From: JAVBLG01 sp031553655 | GTDB lineage: Bacteria > Desulfobacterota > Desulfovibrionia > Desulfovibrionales > Desulfovibrionaceae | Reading direction: 5' to 3' | Length of the DNA: 62,232 nt | Assembly: GCA_031553655.1 (NCBI GenBank) | Contig: JAVBLG010000046.1 | Span: 1 to 62,232, forward strand | Shown: one piece after another, positions 15,750 to 24,633 of the stretch | Numbering within the stretch: the first letter of the stretch is position 1 | Layout of the letters: the number at the start of each line of letters is the position of its first letter | Notes under the pieces: model-generated | What the model saw: the letters and a program-made list of their open reading frames with translations, nothing else | Told to the model about the DNA's origin: nothing | Databases searched by the model: none | Made by a program: the position numbers and the translations under genes

Positions 15750-16679
15750 ATGGATAGAGGCAAATATAGATTTGTCACCAGAAGCGATTTTGACGGCCTT
15801 GTATCCGCAGTGCTGATGAAACATCTTGATTTGATAAATAATATTGTTTTTGTGCACCCCAAGGACATGCAAGACGGCAGAATTCCCATGAGTCCCAACG
15901 ACATAACGGCCAATTTGCCGTATGCCCCCGATGTGTTTATGGCTTTCGGGCACCATATTTCCGAGTCTTCACGTACCGACAATCCTCCAGGTTTTATATT
16001 GAGCCCGCATGCCGCATCTTCGGCCAGGGTAATATATGAATATTACGGAGGAGATAAGGCTTTTCCCCCTTATTTCAAGGAAATTGTGAATGCCGCCGAC
16101 AAAATTGACTCGGCTGAGTTGGATATAAATGACATTTTAGATCCTAACGGGTGGGTTTTGTTGGGTTTTATTACAGACCCCCGCACCGGTTTGGGGCGTT
16201 TTCACATTTTTGAAATCAGCAACTACAGCCTGATGATAGAGTTGACCAAACATATCGGCAAAATACCTGTTGAAAATATTCTGAAAAACCCACATGTTAA
16301 AAAGCGTGTAGATCTTTATAAGGAAAGCAGGAACAAGGCCGAGGAACAGATCAGACGCTGCGGCAAAATGAACGGAAATGTACTGGTCATTGATCTGCGT
16401 GGAGAGGATGTCATCTGGCCGACAAACAGGTTCATGTGCTATGCCTTGTTTCCTGAAGCCACGGTGGCCATTCATCTTATGTGGGGCAAAAGACAGCGCA
16501 ACATTTATCTGGCCACAGGCAAGTCGATTTTAAATCGCGGGTGTAAATGCAATATCGGCAATTTGCTTTTGCAGTATCAAGGCGGTGGCCTGCATGCGGC
16601 AGCGGCATGTCAATTAACGGAAGACAAGGCCGACGTTGTTCTGGCGAAAATTATCCGGCAGATAAATGAAACCGGTTAG
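15750..16679 (+). CDS. DHH-superfamily phosphoesterase-like protein with altered DHH motif
   Basis: This 309-residue cytoplasmic protein resembles DHH phosphoesterases (exopolyphosphatase, RecJ and nano-RNase relatives). Motif I is TRSDFDGLVSA (DxD), a later acidic site is NAADKIDSA, and the C-terminal glycine-rich GGGLHAAAACQL resembles the DHHA1 GGGH substrate site. The name-giving motif III, however, reads FGHH instead of DHH, so one metal-binding Asp is replaced by Gly. Enzymatic activity is uncertain. It stands alone between smr and rdgC. Confidence 0.7.
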   Translation: MDRGKYRFVTRSDFDGLVSAVLMKHLDLINNIVFVHPKDMQDGRIPMSPNDITANLPYAPDVFMAFGHHISESSRTDNPPGFILSPHAASSARVIYEYYGGDKAFPPYFKEIVNAADKIDSAELDINDILDPNGWVLLGFITDPRTGLGRFHIFEISNYSLMIELTKHIGKIPVENILKNPHVKKRVDLYKESRNKAEEQIRRCGKMNGNVLVIDLRGEDVIWPTNRFMCYALFPEATVAIHLMWGKRQRNIYLATGKSILNRGCKCNIGNLLLQYQGGGLHAAAACQLTEDKADVVLAKIIRQINETG

Positions 16680-17033
16680 AACATGTTGTGAATGGAAAAA
16701 GCAAAATGTTCTGACTGAGCGGCAGACAACAGTTCGCCGTAAGTGAAAGGCGGCGCGGGACAATATTAACTTAAGGCGAAAAAAATGGTTCCAGGGCGCG
16801 AAAAAAGGGCGGTACAAGGCCGCCCATGTTTTTCTTCCTACCAAAGTTTACATAATTATCATTATGGGACATTCATAAGAGCTTGCCTTTGCGGCCTTGG
16901 GCGCGTAAATTTCCCTCAGCGCGCAGGCTGCCCACAAATCGTTTTTTAGTGATTGGCTTGCCCAGCACTCATGTTTTGGATTTTGACGCCGTCGGGCCCC
17001 ACATTTCGGCCTGCACATCCCAAGGAGATCACA
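16680..17033 (+). other. 354-bp intergenic region before the rdgC pair
   Basis: It holds an AGAACAT/ATGTTCT inverted repeat right after the upstream stop codon, the terminator listed at 16807-16830, and an AT-rich stretch (16850-16865) that probably contains the rdgC promoter. The plus frame runs open from 16953 into rdgC but has no ribosome site before 17034. No gene is seen. Confidence 0.5.
16807..16830. terminator. Hairpin terminator between the DHH-like gene and rdgC
   Basis: GGGCGG (16807-16812) pairs with CCGCCC (16820-16825) across a 7-nt loop. There are six A residues before and a T run shortly after, so it could work in both directions. Confidence 0.65.
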
Positions 17034-17660
17034 ATGGGTTTTTTAAACGCCAGTTGCAGCTTTACGCGCTTCAAAATTATAGATCCCGTCCCCAGATCGC
17101 TCTGGCAGGAAATTCCGGCCAAGCTCAAACAATTCGCCTTTCGCGATATTGACGAAACCCACGAGGAACGCGCCTTTGGCTGGACCTCCTTTGACGATAT
17201 GCTCGACATACAATGGCAGACAGCCCCGCCGGAAAAAGGCGCTTACCTGGCTTTTTCCCTGCGCCTGGACACCAGACGCGTTCCGGCCGGAGTTCTTAAA
17301 AAATATCTGGATCTGGCGGTACGCGAAGAAAAGGAAAAGCTCAAGGAATTCGGCAAAACTTTCTTGAGTCGCGACAGAAAAATTGAACTAAAAGAACAGG
17401 TTAAGCTAAAATTAATGCGTCGTTTTCTGCCTGTTCCAGCTGAATTTAATGTAATATGGTCCACAGAAACCGGAAATGTGTGGTTTGCCTCGACTCAGCA
17501 GAAAGTCGTGGAAATTTTTACCGAATATTTCACGCAGAGTTTTGATTTGCATCTGGATCAACTCACCCCATATGGTCTGGCCCTGGAAGTTCTGGGTGAA
17601 GATGCCGCCAATCTTCTTGACAAAGTGGAACCAACCAATTTCGTGGGGTTTGAGTCATGA
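17034..17660 (+). CDS. rdgC: RdgC N-terminal half (recombination-associated protein)
   Basis: This 208-residue protein matches the N-terminal half of RdgC, a ring-forming DNA-binding protein that limits RecA loading. The recognisable part is the basic helix RRVPAGVLKKYLDLAVREE, then DRKIELKEQVKLKLMRRFLP, followed by EFNVIWSTETGNVWF; these match in order the RdgC segment before its mid-protein strand (E. coli KxxxLKDEVLHSLLPRAF and its following TMMWIDT). It ends where E. coli RdgC still has about 130 residues to go. I chose the ATG at 17034 because AAGGAG lies 7 nt upstream. It overlaps the next gene by ATGA. Confidence 0.8.
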   Translation: MGFLNASCSFTRFKIIDPVPRSLWQEIPAKLKQFAFRDIDETHEERAFGWTSFDDMLDIQWQTAPPEKGAYLAFSLRLDTRRVPAGVLKKYLDLAVREEKEKLKEFGKTFLSRDRKIELKEQVKLKLMRRFLPVPAEFNVIWSTETGNVWFASTQQKVVEIFTEYFTQSFDLHLDQLTPYGLALEVLGEDAANLLDKVEPTNFVGFES

Positions 17661-18181
17661 GCGAAGCTCCCTATCTAGGGCAATCTACCGATGTCATTCT
17701 TGGACAAGAATTTCTCACCTGGCTGTGGTATCAGAGTGATACTGCTCCAGGCTCTTTTAAAGACCGCGAAGGCCAGCCCTTTTTCATATCTATGGAACAA
17801 CGCGTTGTGGTTCAGGGCGGTGAAGGCGAAACCAAAGAAACCGCTTCAGTATCGGGGGCCATGTCTCCCCTAAAGGAAGCTCGCCTTGGTCTGGCCACCG
17901 GCAAAAAGGTCTCCAGAGGTCTCATTCGAGTGGAAAAGGATGAGATGAGCTGGCAGTTTACTTTTAAATCTGAAGATTTTTCCCTTAACAGCCTCAAATC
18001 ACCCAAGGTGGAAAAAGATTCTGAAGACGTTGACGGCGATGGCATGTTGTTAGAAAAAATATACCTTATAGAAGTATGCATTGCGTTGCTCGACGACGTT
18101 TACAAACAATTTCTGAAATTGCGTCTTTCCGATGCCTGGCATAAAGAAGTCGTGGTTATACGAAGCTGGATGTTAAAATAG
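17657..18181 (+). CDS. Probable RdgC C-terminal half, encoded separately
   Basis: This 174-residue protein starts inside the stop codon of the RdgC N-terminal gene. Its order of features fits the C-terminal half of E. coli RdgC: FLTWLWYQS corresponds to the LTEWVRSG start, LATGKKVSRGLIRVEKDEMSW to the EAGKVVTKLALDW strand pair, and the acidic SEDVDGDG followed by a helix to the NEDIDRED end region. I infer that the two proteins form one RdgC-like unit from two chains. Alternatively it is a lineage-specific partner that only resembles it. Confidence 0.6.
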   Translation: MSEAPYLGQSTDVILGQEFLTWLWYQSDTAPGSFKDREGQPFFISMEQRVVVQGGEGETKETASVSGAMSPLKEARLGLATGKKVSRGLIRVEKDEMSWQFTFKSEDFSLNSLKSPKVEKDSEDVDGDGMLLEKIYLIEVCIALLDDVYKQFLKLRLSDAWHKEVVVIRSWMLK

Positions 18182-18288
18182 CTAAATTTGATGCCAAACT
18201 GCCGTTAAAAAACAGCAGAGTCCCAAGCAGGCTCAGCACAAAAAAGCAGCTTTCAGAACATAGGGTTAATTTATAAATGGAGCACACC

Positions 18289-19287
18289 ATGCTGAAATTG
18301 CGGCATTTTGCCGCGCGAGTCACAAAAAAGCTGATTTGGATGACGGTGATTCTACTTGGAATCACCGCGATAAGCTTTTGCGTCATCCATATTGCGCCGG
18401 GTTCGCCCACGGATCTGGAGACAACGCTTAATCCTCTGGCCGGTGAAGCCTCGCGGCAAAGACTGGAAGCGCTCTATGGCCTGGACAAGCCCTTGCATGT
18501 CCAATATTTCAACTGGTTGTCGCGATTAGCAACGCTTGACTTCGGCAATTCCATGTCGGCCGATTCGCGCCCGGTGCTGGACAAAATTATGGAACGCCTT
18601 CCCCTTACCGTGGGCATTAATGTGGCCGCGCTGCTGCTCACCCTGCTGCTGGCCGTGCCCTTGGGGGTGCTTTCGGCCGCTAAGCAGAATTCGCTTTTTG
18701 ACAAGTGTGTTACCATTCTCGTATTTCTCGGTTTTGCCATGCCGGGCTTTTGGCTGGCCCTGCTGTTGATGATGTATTTTGGCATTGAATTGCAATGGCT
18801 GCCTGTTTCCGGCATAACCTCGCTCGATTACGCTACGCTTTCACCGTTGGGCAAGGCTGCCGACTTGGCCCGGCATCTTATTCTGCCGATTATTGTTTAT
18901 ACTGTGGGCGGAATTGCGGGCATGTCGCGCTTCATGCGCTCGTCCATGCTTGAGGTAATGCGCCAGGACTATATTCTCACCGCCATGGCCAAAGGCCTTT
19001 CCAACCGTCGGGTTATTTTTATACATGCCATGCGTAACGCTCTGCTGCCCATAATCACCCTGCTCGGCCTGTCCGTGCCGGGAATAATTGGCGGCAGTGT
19101 GATTATCGAGTCCATTTTCGCCCTGCCCGGTCTGGGACAACTTTTTTACGCGGCAGTTATGTCCCGCGATTATCCGCTGATTATGGGCAATCTGGTGCTG
19201 GGGGCCGTTCTGACCCTGGCCGGAAATCTACTGGCCGACATTGGCTACGGATTGGCTGACCCGCGAATAAGGGACGTAAAAAATTGA
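18289..19287 (+). CDS. Oligo/dipeptide-type ABC transporter permease (DppB/OppB family)
   Basis: This inner-membrane protein of about 332 residues has six membrane helices. The N-terminal signature HIAPGSPTD follows helix 1. The EAA loop that contacts the ATPase is EVMRQDYILTAMAKGLSNRR. The family imports peptides, nickel or similar small solutes. I place the start at 18289, with GGAG 6 nt upstream; an ATG at 18277 is in frame. The partner permease follows after 59 bp. No solute-binding protein or ATPase gene is nearby. Confidence 0.9.
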   Translation: MLKLRHFAARVTKKLIWMTVILLGITAISFCVIHIAPGSPTDLETTLNPLAGEASRQRLEALYGLDKPLHVQYFNWLSRLATLDFGNSMSADSRPVLDKIMERLPLTVGINVAALLLTLLLAVPLGVLSAAKQNSLFDKCVTILVFLGFAMPGFWLALLLMMYFGIELQWLPVSGITSLDYATLSPLGKAADLARHLILPIIVYTVGGIAGMSRFMRSSMLEVMRQDYILTAMAKGLSNRRVIFIHAMRNALLPIITLLGLSVPGIIGGSVIIESIFALPGLGQLFYAAVMSRDYPLIMGNLVLGAVLTLAGNLLADIGYGLADPRIRDVKN

Positions 19288-19346
19288 CTATACATTGTGC
19301 TCAAGGCGCGGTACACCGCGCTCCCGCCGTCGGATTTAAGGAATAA

Positions 19347-20231
19347 ATGATTATGGAAACAGCCTACACAGAATCCCCTCCGCTCTCTCTGGCCGAAAAA
19401 TGGGCCAGGTTGCGCTTTTGGGCCGGAGAAAATCTGATGTTCCTGATGGGATTAGGTATTGTTGGCATTATGTCGGCCGCGGCTCTGGCCGCTCCGCTGC
19501 TGGCCCCGTATGCCCCCGACACCCTGCATCTCGACAATATTCTGGCCGCGCCTTCGGCCGAATTTCCTCTTGGAACCGACGCTCTTGGCCGCGACGTGCT
19601 CTCGCGCCTGCTTTACGGTGGTCGAGTTTCCCTGTGGGTTGGCTTTGTGGCTGTGGGCATTTCCGTAAGCATAGGTTTGGCCCTGGGGCTTGTTTCCGGA
19701 TATTTCGGCGGAATTGTTGATGAAGGCATCATGCGTCTTGTGGATATAATGCTCTGTTTTCCGTCATTTTTTCTTATTTTGGCGGTTATAGCGTTTTTAG
19801 AGCCAAGTTTGTTCAATATTATGGTTGTTATCGGACTTACTTCCTGGATGGGGGTAGCCCGTTTGGTGCGCGCCGAAACCATGAGCATTGCGCGCAAGGA
19901 CTTCATTTCGGCGGCCCACCTTGCAGGTACAAGCAATGCGCGCATCATTTTTATGCATATCCTGCCCAATGCCGCCGCCCCCGTGCTTGTTTCGGCCACT
20001 CTGGGCATTGCCGGGGCCATTTTGATTGAATCTTCGCTGAGCTTTCTCGGCCTTGGGGTGCAGCCCCCCACGGCAAGCTGGGGCAATATGTTGCTGGAAG
20101 GCAAAACCGTTCTGGAAATAGCGCCCTGGATGTCCATTTATCCGGGTCTGGCCATTCTCATTACCGTGCTGGGCTACAACCTGCTTGGCGAAAGCTTGCG
20201 GGATATTTTAGATCCCAGACTGAAGTCATAA
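19347..20231 (+). CDS. Oligo/dipeptide-type ABC transporter permease (DppC/OppC family)
   Basis: This 294-residue membrane protein is the second half of the heterodimeric channel. It has the N-terminal helix, then APYAPDTLHLDN and the family motif PLGTDALGRDVLSRLLYG. The EAA loop is ETMSIARKDFISAAHLAGTS. The start ATG at 19347 has AAGGA 5 nt upstream. It needs ATPases and a binding protein from elsewhere in the genome. Confidence 0.92.
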   Translation: MIMETAYTESPPLSLAEKWARLRFWAGENLMFLMGLGIVGIMSAAALAAPLLAPYAPDTLHLDNILAAPSAEFPLGTDALGRDVLSRLLYGGRVSLWVGFVAVGISVSIGLALGLVSGYFGGIVDEGIMRLVDIMLCFPSFFLILAVIAFLEPSLFNIMVVIGLTSWMGVARLVRAETMSIARKDFISAAHLAGTSNARIIFMHILPNAAAPVLVSATLGIAGAILIESSLSFLGLGVQPPTASWGNMLLEGKTVLEIAPWMSIYPGLAILITVLGYNLLGESLRDILDPRLKS

Positions 20232-20270
20232 AATTAATTTTCAGCAAAATTACTATGAGATAATGGCCAC

Positions 20271-21836
20271 GTGCTTGAATATCTGCGCATAAAAAATCTT
20301 GCCCTTATTGAGAACATGGAATTGGAATTCGCTCCGGGGCTGAATGTGCTTACCGGCGAAACCGGAGCTGGGAAAAGTTTTATACTGAAAGCTCTGGGTT
20401 TTTTGCTGGGCGATAAGCTGGGACATGATATTGTGCGCCCCGGAAGCGACAAGGCCCAGGTTGAAGCGCTGTTTGTTCTGCCCGAACGGGAAATTATTCT
20501 GCGCCGAGAGCTTTCAGCCCAGACCGGGCGCAGCCGCTTTTTTATCAACGATGTTTTGCACTCGCAGACAACGCTTAAAAACTTGCGCAACACCCTTATT
20601 TTGCACACCAGCCAGCACGGGCAACAAAAATTGCTCAACCCTGCCTATCAGGCCGCCTTTATTGACGAAGCCCTGGAACCGGGCGAACTTTTGTTCGAGC
20701 GCTGCGAACTAGCCGAAAAACTCGCGACTCTGTCCAAAAAACGCGCGGAATTATTGGCGCGCCAGCGCGATCTTTCCGACAAGCGCGAATATCTGGAAAT
20801 GCAGAAGATGGAGATAGACCGGGTGAATCCTAGTGAAGGCGAAGAGGAGAAGCTGGAACAACTTAAAGCCGGAGCCAGGGACTCGGCCCAGAAAATACGC
20901 CTTAAGGAACGCCTGCTCACCGTTTTTCACGGCGAGGCCGGAACCGTGGGCCTGCTTAATCAATTCGCCCAGGCCGACAAAATTCTTGGAGAGCTGACCC
21001 AACTTGATGAAGACATGCAGCCCGAGGCTTCATCATTTTCCGAATTTCGTTCCATTCTGTCTGTCATTGATCAACGCCTGCGCTCTCATGGGGCGCGTTC
21101 CGCCGAAGATGTGGATATCGACGCCATTGAGGAACGGCTTTACACCCTGGCTCAGCTCAAACGCAAATTGCGGCGCTCACTGGATGAAATAGTGGGTCTG
21201 CGCGAAGAAATAGATCAGAATATATCCTTTCTGGATCTTTGTGGGCTGGAATTGAAAAATCTGGACAGTGAACGCGATAAAACACGCGCGGCTCTGGCCG
21301 GAAACCTTGCGGCCCTTGTTCCGGCCCGCCGCGAAGCCGGCAACAGGATAGCCGAAGCTTTGGAAAAGGAACTGGACGGACTGGGTTTTCCCAAGGGCAT
21401 GAGCGTAAAGGTTGATTATTATCCCCAGGAAATTGAGCCGGATTTGGTTGATGAGCGGGCGCGTATACTCTTCGCCCCCAACCCCGGCCATCCGCCGCAG
21501 CCGCTGGATCGTATTGCCTCAGGCGGAGAACTATCCCGTTTTTTACTGGCCATCGTGGGCATACAGGAGGCTCCGGAAAGCGCCACTTACATATTTGACG
21601 AAGTAGACGCGGGCATTGGCGGAATTACCCTGAACCGGGTGGCCGATCGCCTGGAAGAGTTGGCCAAGCGTAGGCAGATGCTGCTGATAACCCACTGGCC
21701 CAACTTGGCCAGACGCGCCGATCGGCACTTTCAGGTAAGCAAGCAGGTGCTTGGAGAAGAAACCTTTACCCAGTGCTCGCCGCTAAACGCTGAGGAGGTG
21801 GAACGAGAACTCACCCGCATGGCGGGCGGAGTATAA
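20271..21836 (+). CDS. recN: DNA repair protein RecN
   Basis: This 521-residue SMC-like ATPase takes part in double-strand break repair. Walker A is GETGAGKS at residues 29-36, the ABC-type signature IASGGELSRFLLAI lies near residue 410, and Walker B FDEVDAGIGG follows. Coiled-coil arms with many Glu/Lys/Arg lie between about 150 and 350. The start is GTG at 20271, matching the usual MLxxLxIxNLALIE opening. It is slightly shorter than the typical 550 residues. It ends 8 bp before the convergent ybeY. Confidence 0.95.
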   Translation: MLEYLRIKNLALIENMELEFAPGLNVLTGETGAGKSFILKALGFLLGDKLGHDIVRPGSDKAQVEALFVLPEREIILRRELSAQTGRSRFFINDVLHSQTTLKNLRNTLILHTSQHGQQKLLNPAYQAAFIDEALEPGELLFERCELAEKLATLSKKRAELLARQRDLSDKREYLEMQKMEIDRVNPSEGEEEKLEQLKAGARDSAQKIRLKERLLTVFHGEAGTVGLLNQFAQADKILGELTQLDEDMQPEASSFSEFRSILSVIDQRLRSHGARSAEDVDIDAIEERLYTLAQLKRKLRRSLDEIVGLREEIDQNISFLDLCGLELKNLDSERDKTRAALAGNLAALVPARREAGNRIAEALEKELDGLGFPKGMSVKVDYYPQEIEPDLVDERARILFAPNPGHPPQPLDRIASGGELSRFLLAIVGIQEAPESATYIFDEVDAGIGGITLNRVADRLEELAKRRQMLLITHWPNLARRADRHFQVSKQVLGEETFTQCSPLNAEEVERELTRMAGGV

Positions 21837-21844
21837 AACAATCC

Positions 21845-22282
21845 TTATTCATTCCGCTCATTCTGTTGGCTTCTCGTTTCGATAAAACCGGCGCACACCT
21901 CATCCATTTCCGGACCGTGATCATAGCCCAACACATGAGCCAGGCCGTGGGCCAGCAGCCGCACGAGGTACCCCGTCGCATCCTGCCCGTAAAGCAGGCA
22001 TTCGCGGCGCAAGGTATCCACGGATATAAGCAGGCTGCCCGACTCATCCGGGCCGGATGGAGGAAAAGCCAGCACATTGGTAGGGCCGTCACAGCCCAGC
22101 CATTCCTTATTGGCCAACCAGATATCACCGTCGCGCAGAAAGGATATTTCCAATCCACCCGGTAAAGAAGACAAGCTTTTTTGCAGCATTTCGCGCGCCA
22201 GGCGTGACACTTCTTCAAGCGGCACGGGCAGAAGCCAAGGGGCTATGGCCGTTACGGTGACCTTAGGTAAACCGTCTTCCAC
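21845..22282 (-). CDS. ybeY: Endoribonuclease YbeY (rRNA maturation factor)
   Basis: This 145-residue zinc-dependent endoribonuclease acts in 16S rRNA 3' processing and ribosome quality control. The zinc motif HGLAHVLGYDH is complete, with three His. The preceding NKEWLGCDGPTNVLAFP matches the family NxxYRxKDxPTDVLSFP segment. It lies 5 bp after the HDIG gene, in the conserved phoH-HDIG-ybeY order. Confidence 0.95.
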   Translation of the reverse strand: MEDGLPKVTVTAIAPWLLPVPLEEVSRLAREMLQKSLSSLPGGLEISFLRDGDIWLANKEWLGCDGPTNVLAFPPSGPDESGSLLISVDTLRRECLLYGQDATGYLVRLLAHGLAHVLGYDHGPEMDEVCAGFIETRSQQNERNE

Positions 22283-22287
22283 CCGCC

Positions 22288-24633
22288 TTACCTTCTCAAT
22301 TGCGCTTCCAGCACATCGGCATTCTTTTCCGCACTCTTTTCGGCCTTCTCCTGCGATTTTTCCGTCGATTTGCTTTCCTTGGCTTCCTTCTGCTCCTTGG
22401 GCGTCGGCTTGCCGCCAGTGGCCGCCGGATAGGCAATGCGATGGTGGAAAATGCCGGTCAGGATGCGTAAAAAGTATTCGCTGAGTTTGTGCAGATCCTT
22501 GAAAGTAAGCTCCGATTCATCAAGCTGGCCTTCAGCGAAAATACCCTTGACTATGTTGTCTATGTGGGTCTTTATGCGGGCTGGGGTGGGGTCGGTCAAT
22601 GTTTTGCTCGAGGCTTCCACAGCGTCGGCCAGCATAAGAATAGCGGCTTCCCTGGTTTGCGGGCGCGGGCCGGGGTAGCTGTAGTCGGCCTCCTGCACTT
22701 GTTCGCCGAGGTCAATGGCCTTCTGGTAGAAATAGCGGATAACTCTGGTGCCGTGGTGCTGACGGATAATATCGGATATCTCGCGCCCCAGCTTGTGCTT
22801 CTCGGCCAATTCCACACCTTTTTTGACATGGGCGATCAAAATCAGCGCGCTCATTGAAGGCGCGAGCTTGTCATGCTTGTTTTTGCCGTCGAACTGATTT
22901 TCAATAAAATATTCCGGGTGCGAAACTTTGCCCACATCGTGATAAAGCGCGGCCACCTTACACAGCAGGCTGTTGGCCCCAATGGCTTTTGCCCCGGCCT
23001 CCACCATATTGGCCACCACCAGTGAGTGATGGTAGGTGCCGGGCACGGTGACCATAAGTTCCTGCATGAGCGACTGTTCCAGGCTCATAAGCTCCATCAG
23101 CCTGAATCTGGTGGTATAGTTGAAGATAAGTTCAAGAATTGGGCTGAAGGCAAAGAGAATCAGGAGTGAAAGAATCGCATTTAGCATCACTGCCAGAGCC
23201 TGCGCCGGGTAGCTGCTTAGAGGCGCGGAGTGAATCATGGTCACGGGAATCCACACGCTGAAAAGACCGATGATAATCGGAACAATGCTCCACAGCATGT
23301 CCTTACGGTTCTGAGCGCGGATGACAAGACCGGTGGCAATCATGCCCCCCAGAAAATAATAGGCGAAAAGCGTCAAATCACCCCGGAACATTATGGTGCA
23401 GAAAAAGGCCAGCAGAAGGCTTATGGTAAGGTAGCGCCTGGCGGCGAACACCATGGCCGTCAGTCCGGTGGCCCCGGCCACGGGATAGGCCAGAGCCTGA
23501 AACATTCCGCTGTGCCCGGAATTAAGACTGAAGGTAAAAAGTCCCTTGGCCCCCAGGCCGAAAGACAGAAGCACAAGAGCTATGAGCAGCAGATCCTTGT
23601 TGTCCAGCGGGGTTCCCACTTTGCCGCTGGGGGTCATGAAAAGCCCCACGGAAAGAATCAGCGCTATACCGAAATAGCCAAAAACATTTTCAAAGTGCAT
23701 GGACTCGGCCGATCTGCTCACCAGGGCCTGTATTTTTACCTGTTGTTCCTTGGTTACCCTTTCGCCCTTGCGCACCACCACAGAGCCCTTTTGCAGGTGG
23801 TAATATATGGGTTCCACCAGAGCGGCCATTGCTGTGGCCCGTTTTCTGCTGGCCTCGCGGTTGAGCATGAGCGAAGGGCTGAAACTGACCGACAAAAATA
23901 GGTTTACGGCTTTTTTATCTTGAGGGCTGAGGTTTTTTTCTGTGAGCATCATTGAGGATATTTCCGTGAGCACGGTTTGCGCGTCAGGAATGGACCCCAG
24001 ATCCTGGCGCAAAATCTCCTCATTGGTTTCCAAATTGTGAATTATGGCCCCTGAGCGCCCTATTTTAGCCGAACGCAAATCGGGCACAACACCATTGGCA
24101 AGTTTTTCATTAAAGAACGGAAGCAGCTTTTGGGTGATATATTCCTGCACCTGCGGCTTGCCCAGATGCTCAAAAAGCGCCTCGTGTGGAATTGGGGCTA
24201 TTTCTTCGGCCAACGCTTTGAGGTTTGGACTCAAATGTTCGGCGTCCTGGGGCGTTCCGCTGTTGAGATCCTGAAATACGCCCAGAATGTGCTGTCGCAT
24301 GTTTAGATATGGCTCGTCGCTCAAATCGAACACCGGCGGCTGAATGATCATGACCTGCTCGCGCCTGGCCTCGGTGGCCTGCTCGTCTTCAATCATCAGG
24401 TCGCGGTCAGCCATAATATCCTGATCGGCTATTTCCCCGGCCACATATATCTTACTGCGCTTTTCAAAATTATAGTTGGCCACCAGCGAAAGGATAAAGA
24501 GGGCGGCAACAAGCACGGCAAGCCCTTTCCAGCTGCAGCGATGGCTTTCACGCAGCAGCCTGACGGTGGTGGAAAGGCTGACATTGGCGACAGTCGGTTT
24601 AGGAGGCGTTGTTTTCGTTGTGCTCATAGGCAT
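22288..24633 (-). CDS. HDIG-domain membrane protein (7TMR-HD family, PgpH-like)
   Basis: This 781-residue protein has one N-terminal membrane helix (about 38-56), a large periplasmic 7TMR-HDED domain (about 60-300), a block of seven membrane helices (about 325-490) and a cytoplasmic HD phosphohydrolase domain. The HD domain has HHSLVVANMVEAG and ALYHDVGKVSHPEYF. In Gram-positives such proteins degrade cyclic di-AMP; the role here is inferred. The C-terminal tail is Lys/Glu/Ser-rich. It starts inside the phoH-like gene (35-bp overlap) without a clear ribosome site, so it is probably made by translational coupling. Confidence 0.92.
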   Translation of the reverse strand: MPMSTTKTTPPKPTVANVSLSTTVRLLRESHRCSWKGLAVLVAALFILSLVANYNFEKRSKIYVAGEIADQDIMADRDLMIEDEQATEARREQVMIIQPPVFDLSDEPYLNMRQHILGVFQDLNSGTPQDAEHLSPNLKALAEEIAPIPHEALFEHLGKPQVQEYITQKLLPFFNEKLANGVVPDLRSAKIGRSGAIIHNLETNEEILRQDLGSIPDAQTVLTEISSMMLTEKNLSPQDKKAVNLFLSVSFSPSLMLNREASRKRATAMAALVEPIYYHLQKGSVVVRKGERVTKEQQVKIQALVSRSAESMHFENVFGYFGIALILSVGLFMTPSGKVGTPLDNKDLLLIALVLLSFGLGAKGLFTFSLNSGHSGMFQALAYPVAGATGLTAMVFAARRYLTISLLLAFFCTIMFRGDLTLFAYYFLGGMIATGLVIRAQNRKDMLWSIVPIIIGLFSVWIPVTMIHSAPLSSYPAQALAVMLNAILSLLILFAFSPILELIFNYTTRFRLMELMSLEQSLMQELMVTVPGTYHHSLVVANMVEAGAKAIGANSLLCKVAALYHDVGKVSHPEYFIENQFDGKNKHDKLAPSMSALILIAHVKKGVELAEKHKLGREISDIIRQHHGTRVIRYFYQKAIDLGEQVQEADYSYPGPRPQTREAAILMLADAVEASSKTLTDPTPARIKTHIDNIVKGIFAEGQLDESELTFKDLHKLSEYFLRILTGIFHHRIAYPAATGGKPTPKEQKEAKESKSTEKSQEKAEKSAEKNADVLEAQLRR

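Noticed and set aside
16851..16869. Fur-box-like AT-rich stretch (ATAATTATCATTAT)
   Set aside because: Only part of the consensus matches, and the neighbouring genes are not iron-related.
16953..17033. 27-codon upstream extension of the RdgC N-terminal gene
   Set aside because: There is no ribosome site and the sequence does not fit RdgC; AAGGAG before 17034 decides the start.
23230..23901. 223-codon open frame opposite the HDIG membrane protein
   Set aside because: The product is His/Gly/Gln-rich and non-globular, as expected for the antisense of membrane helices.
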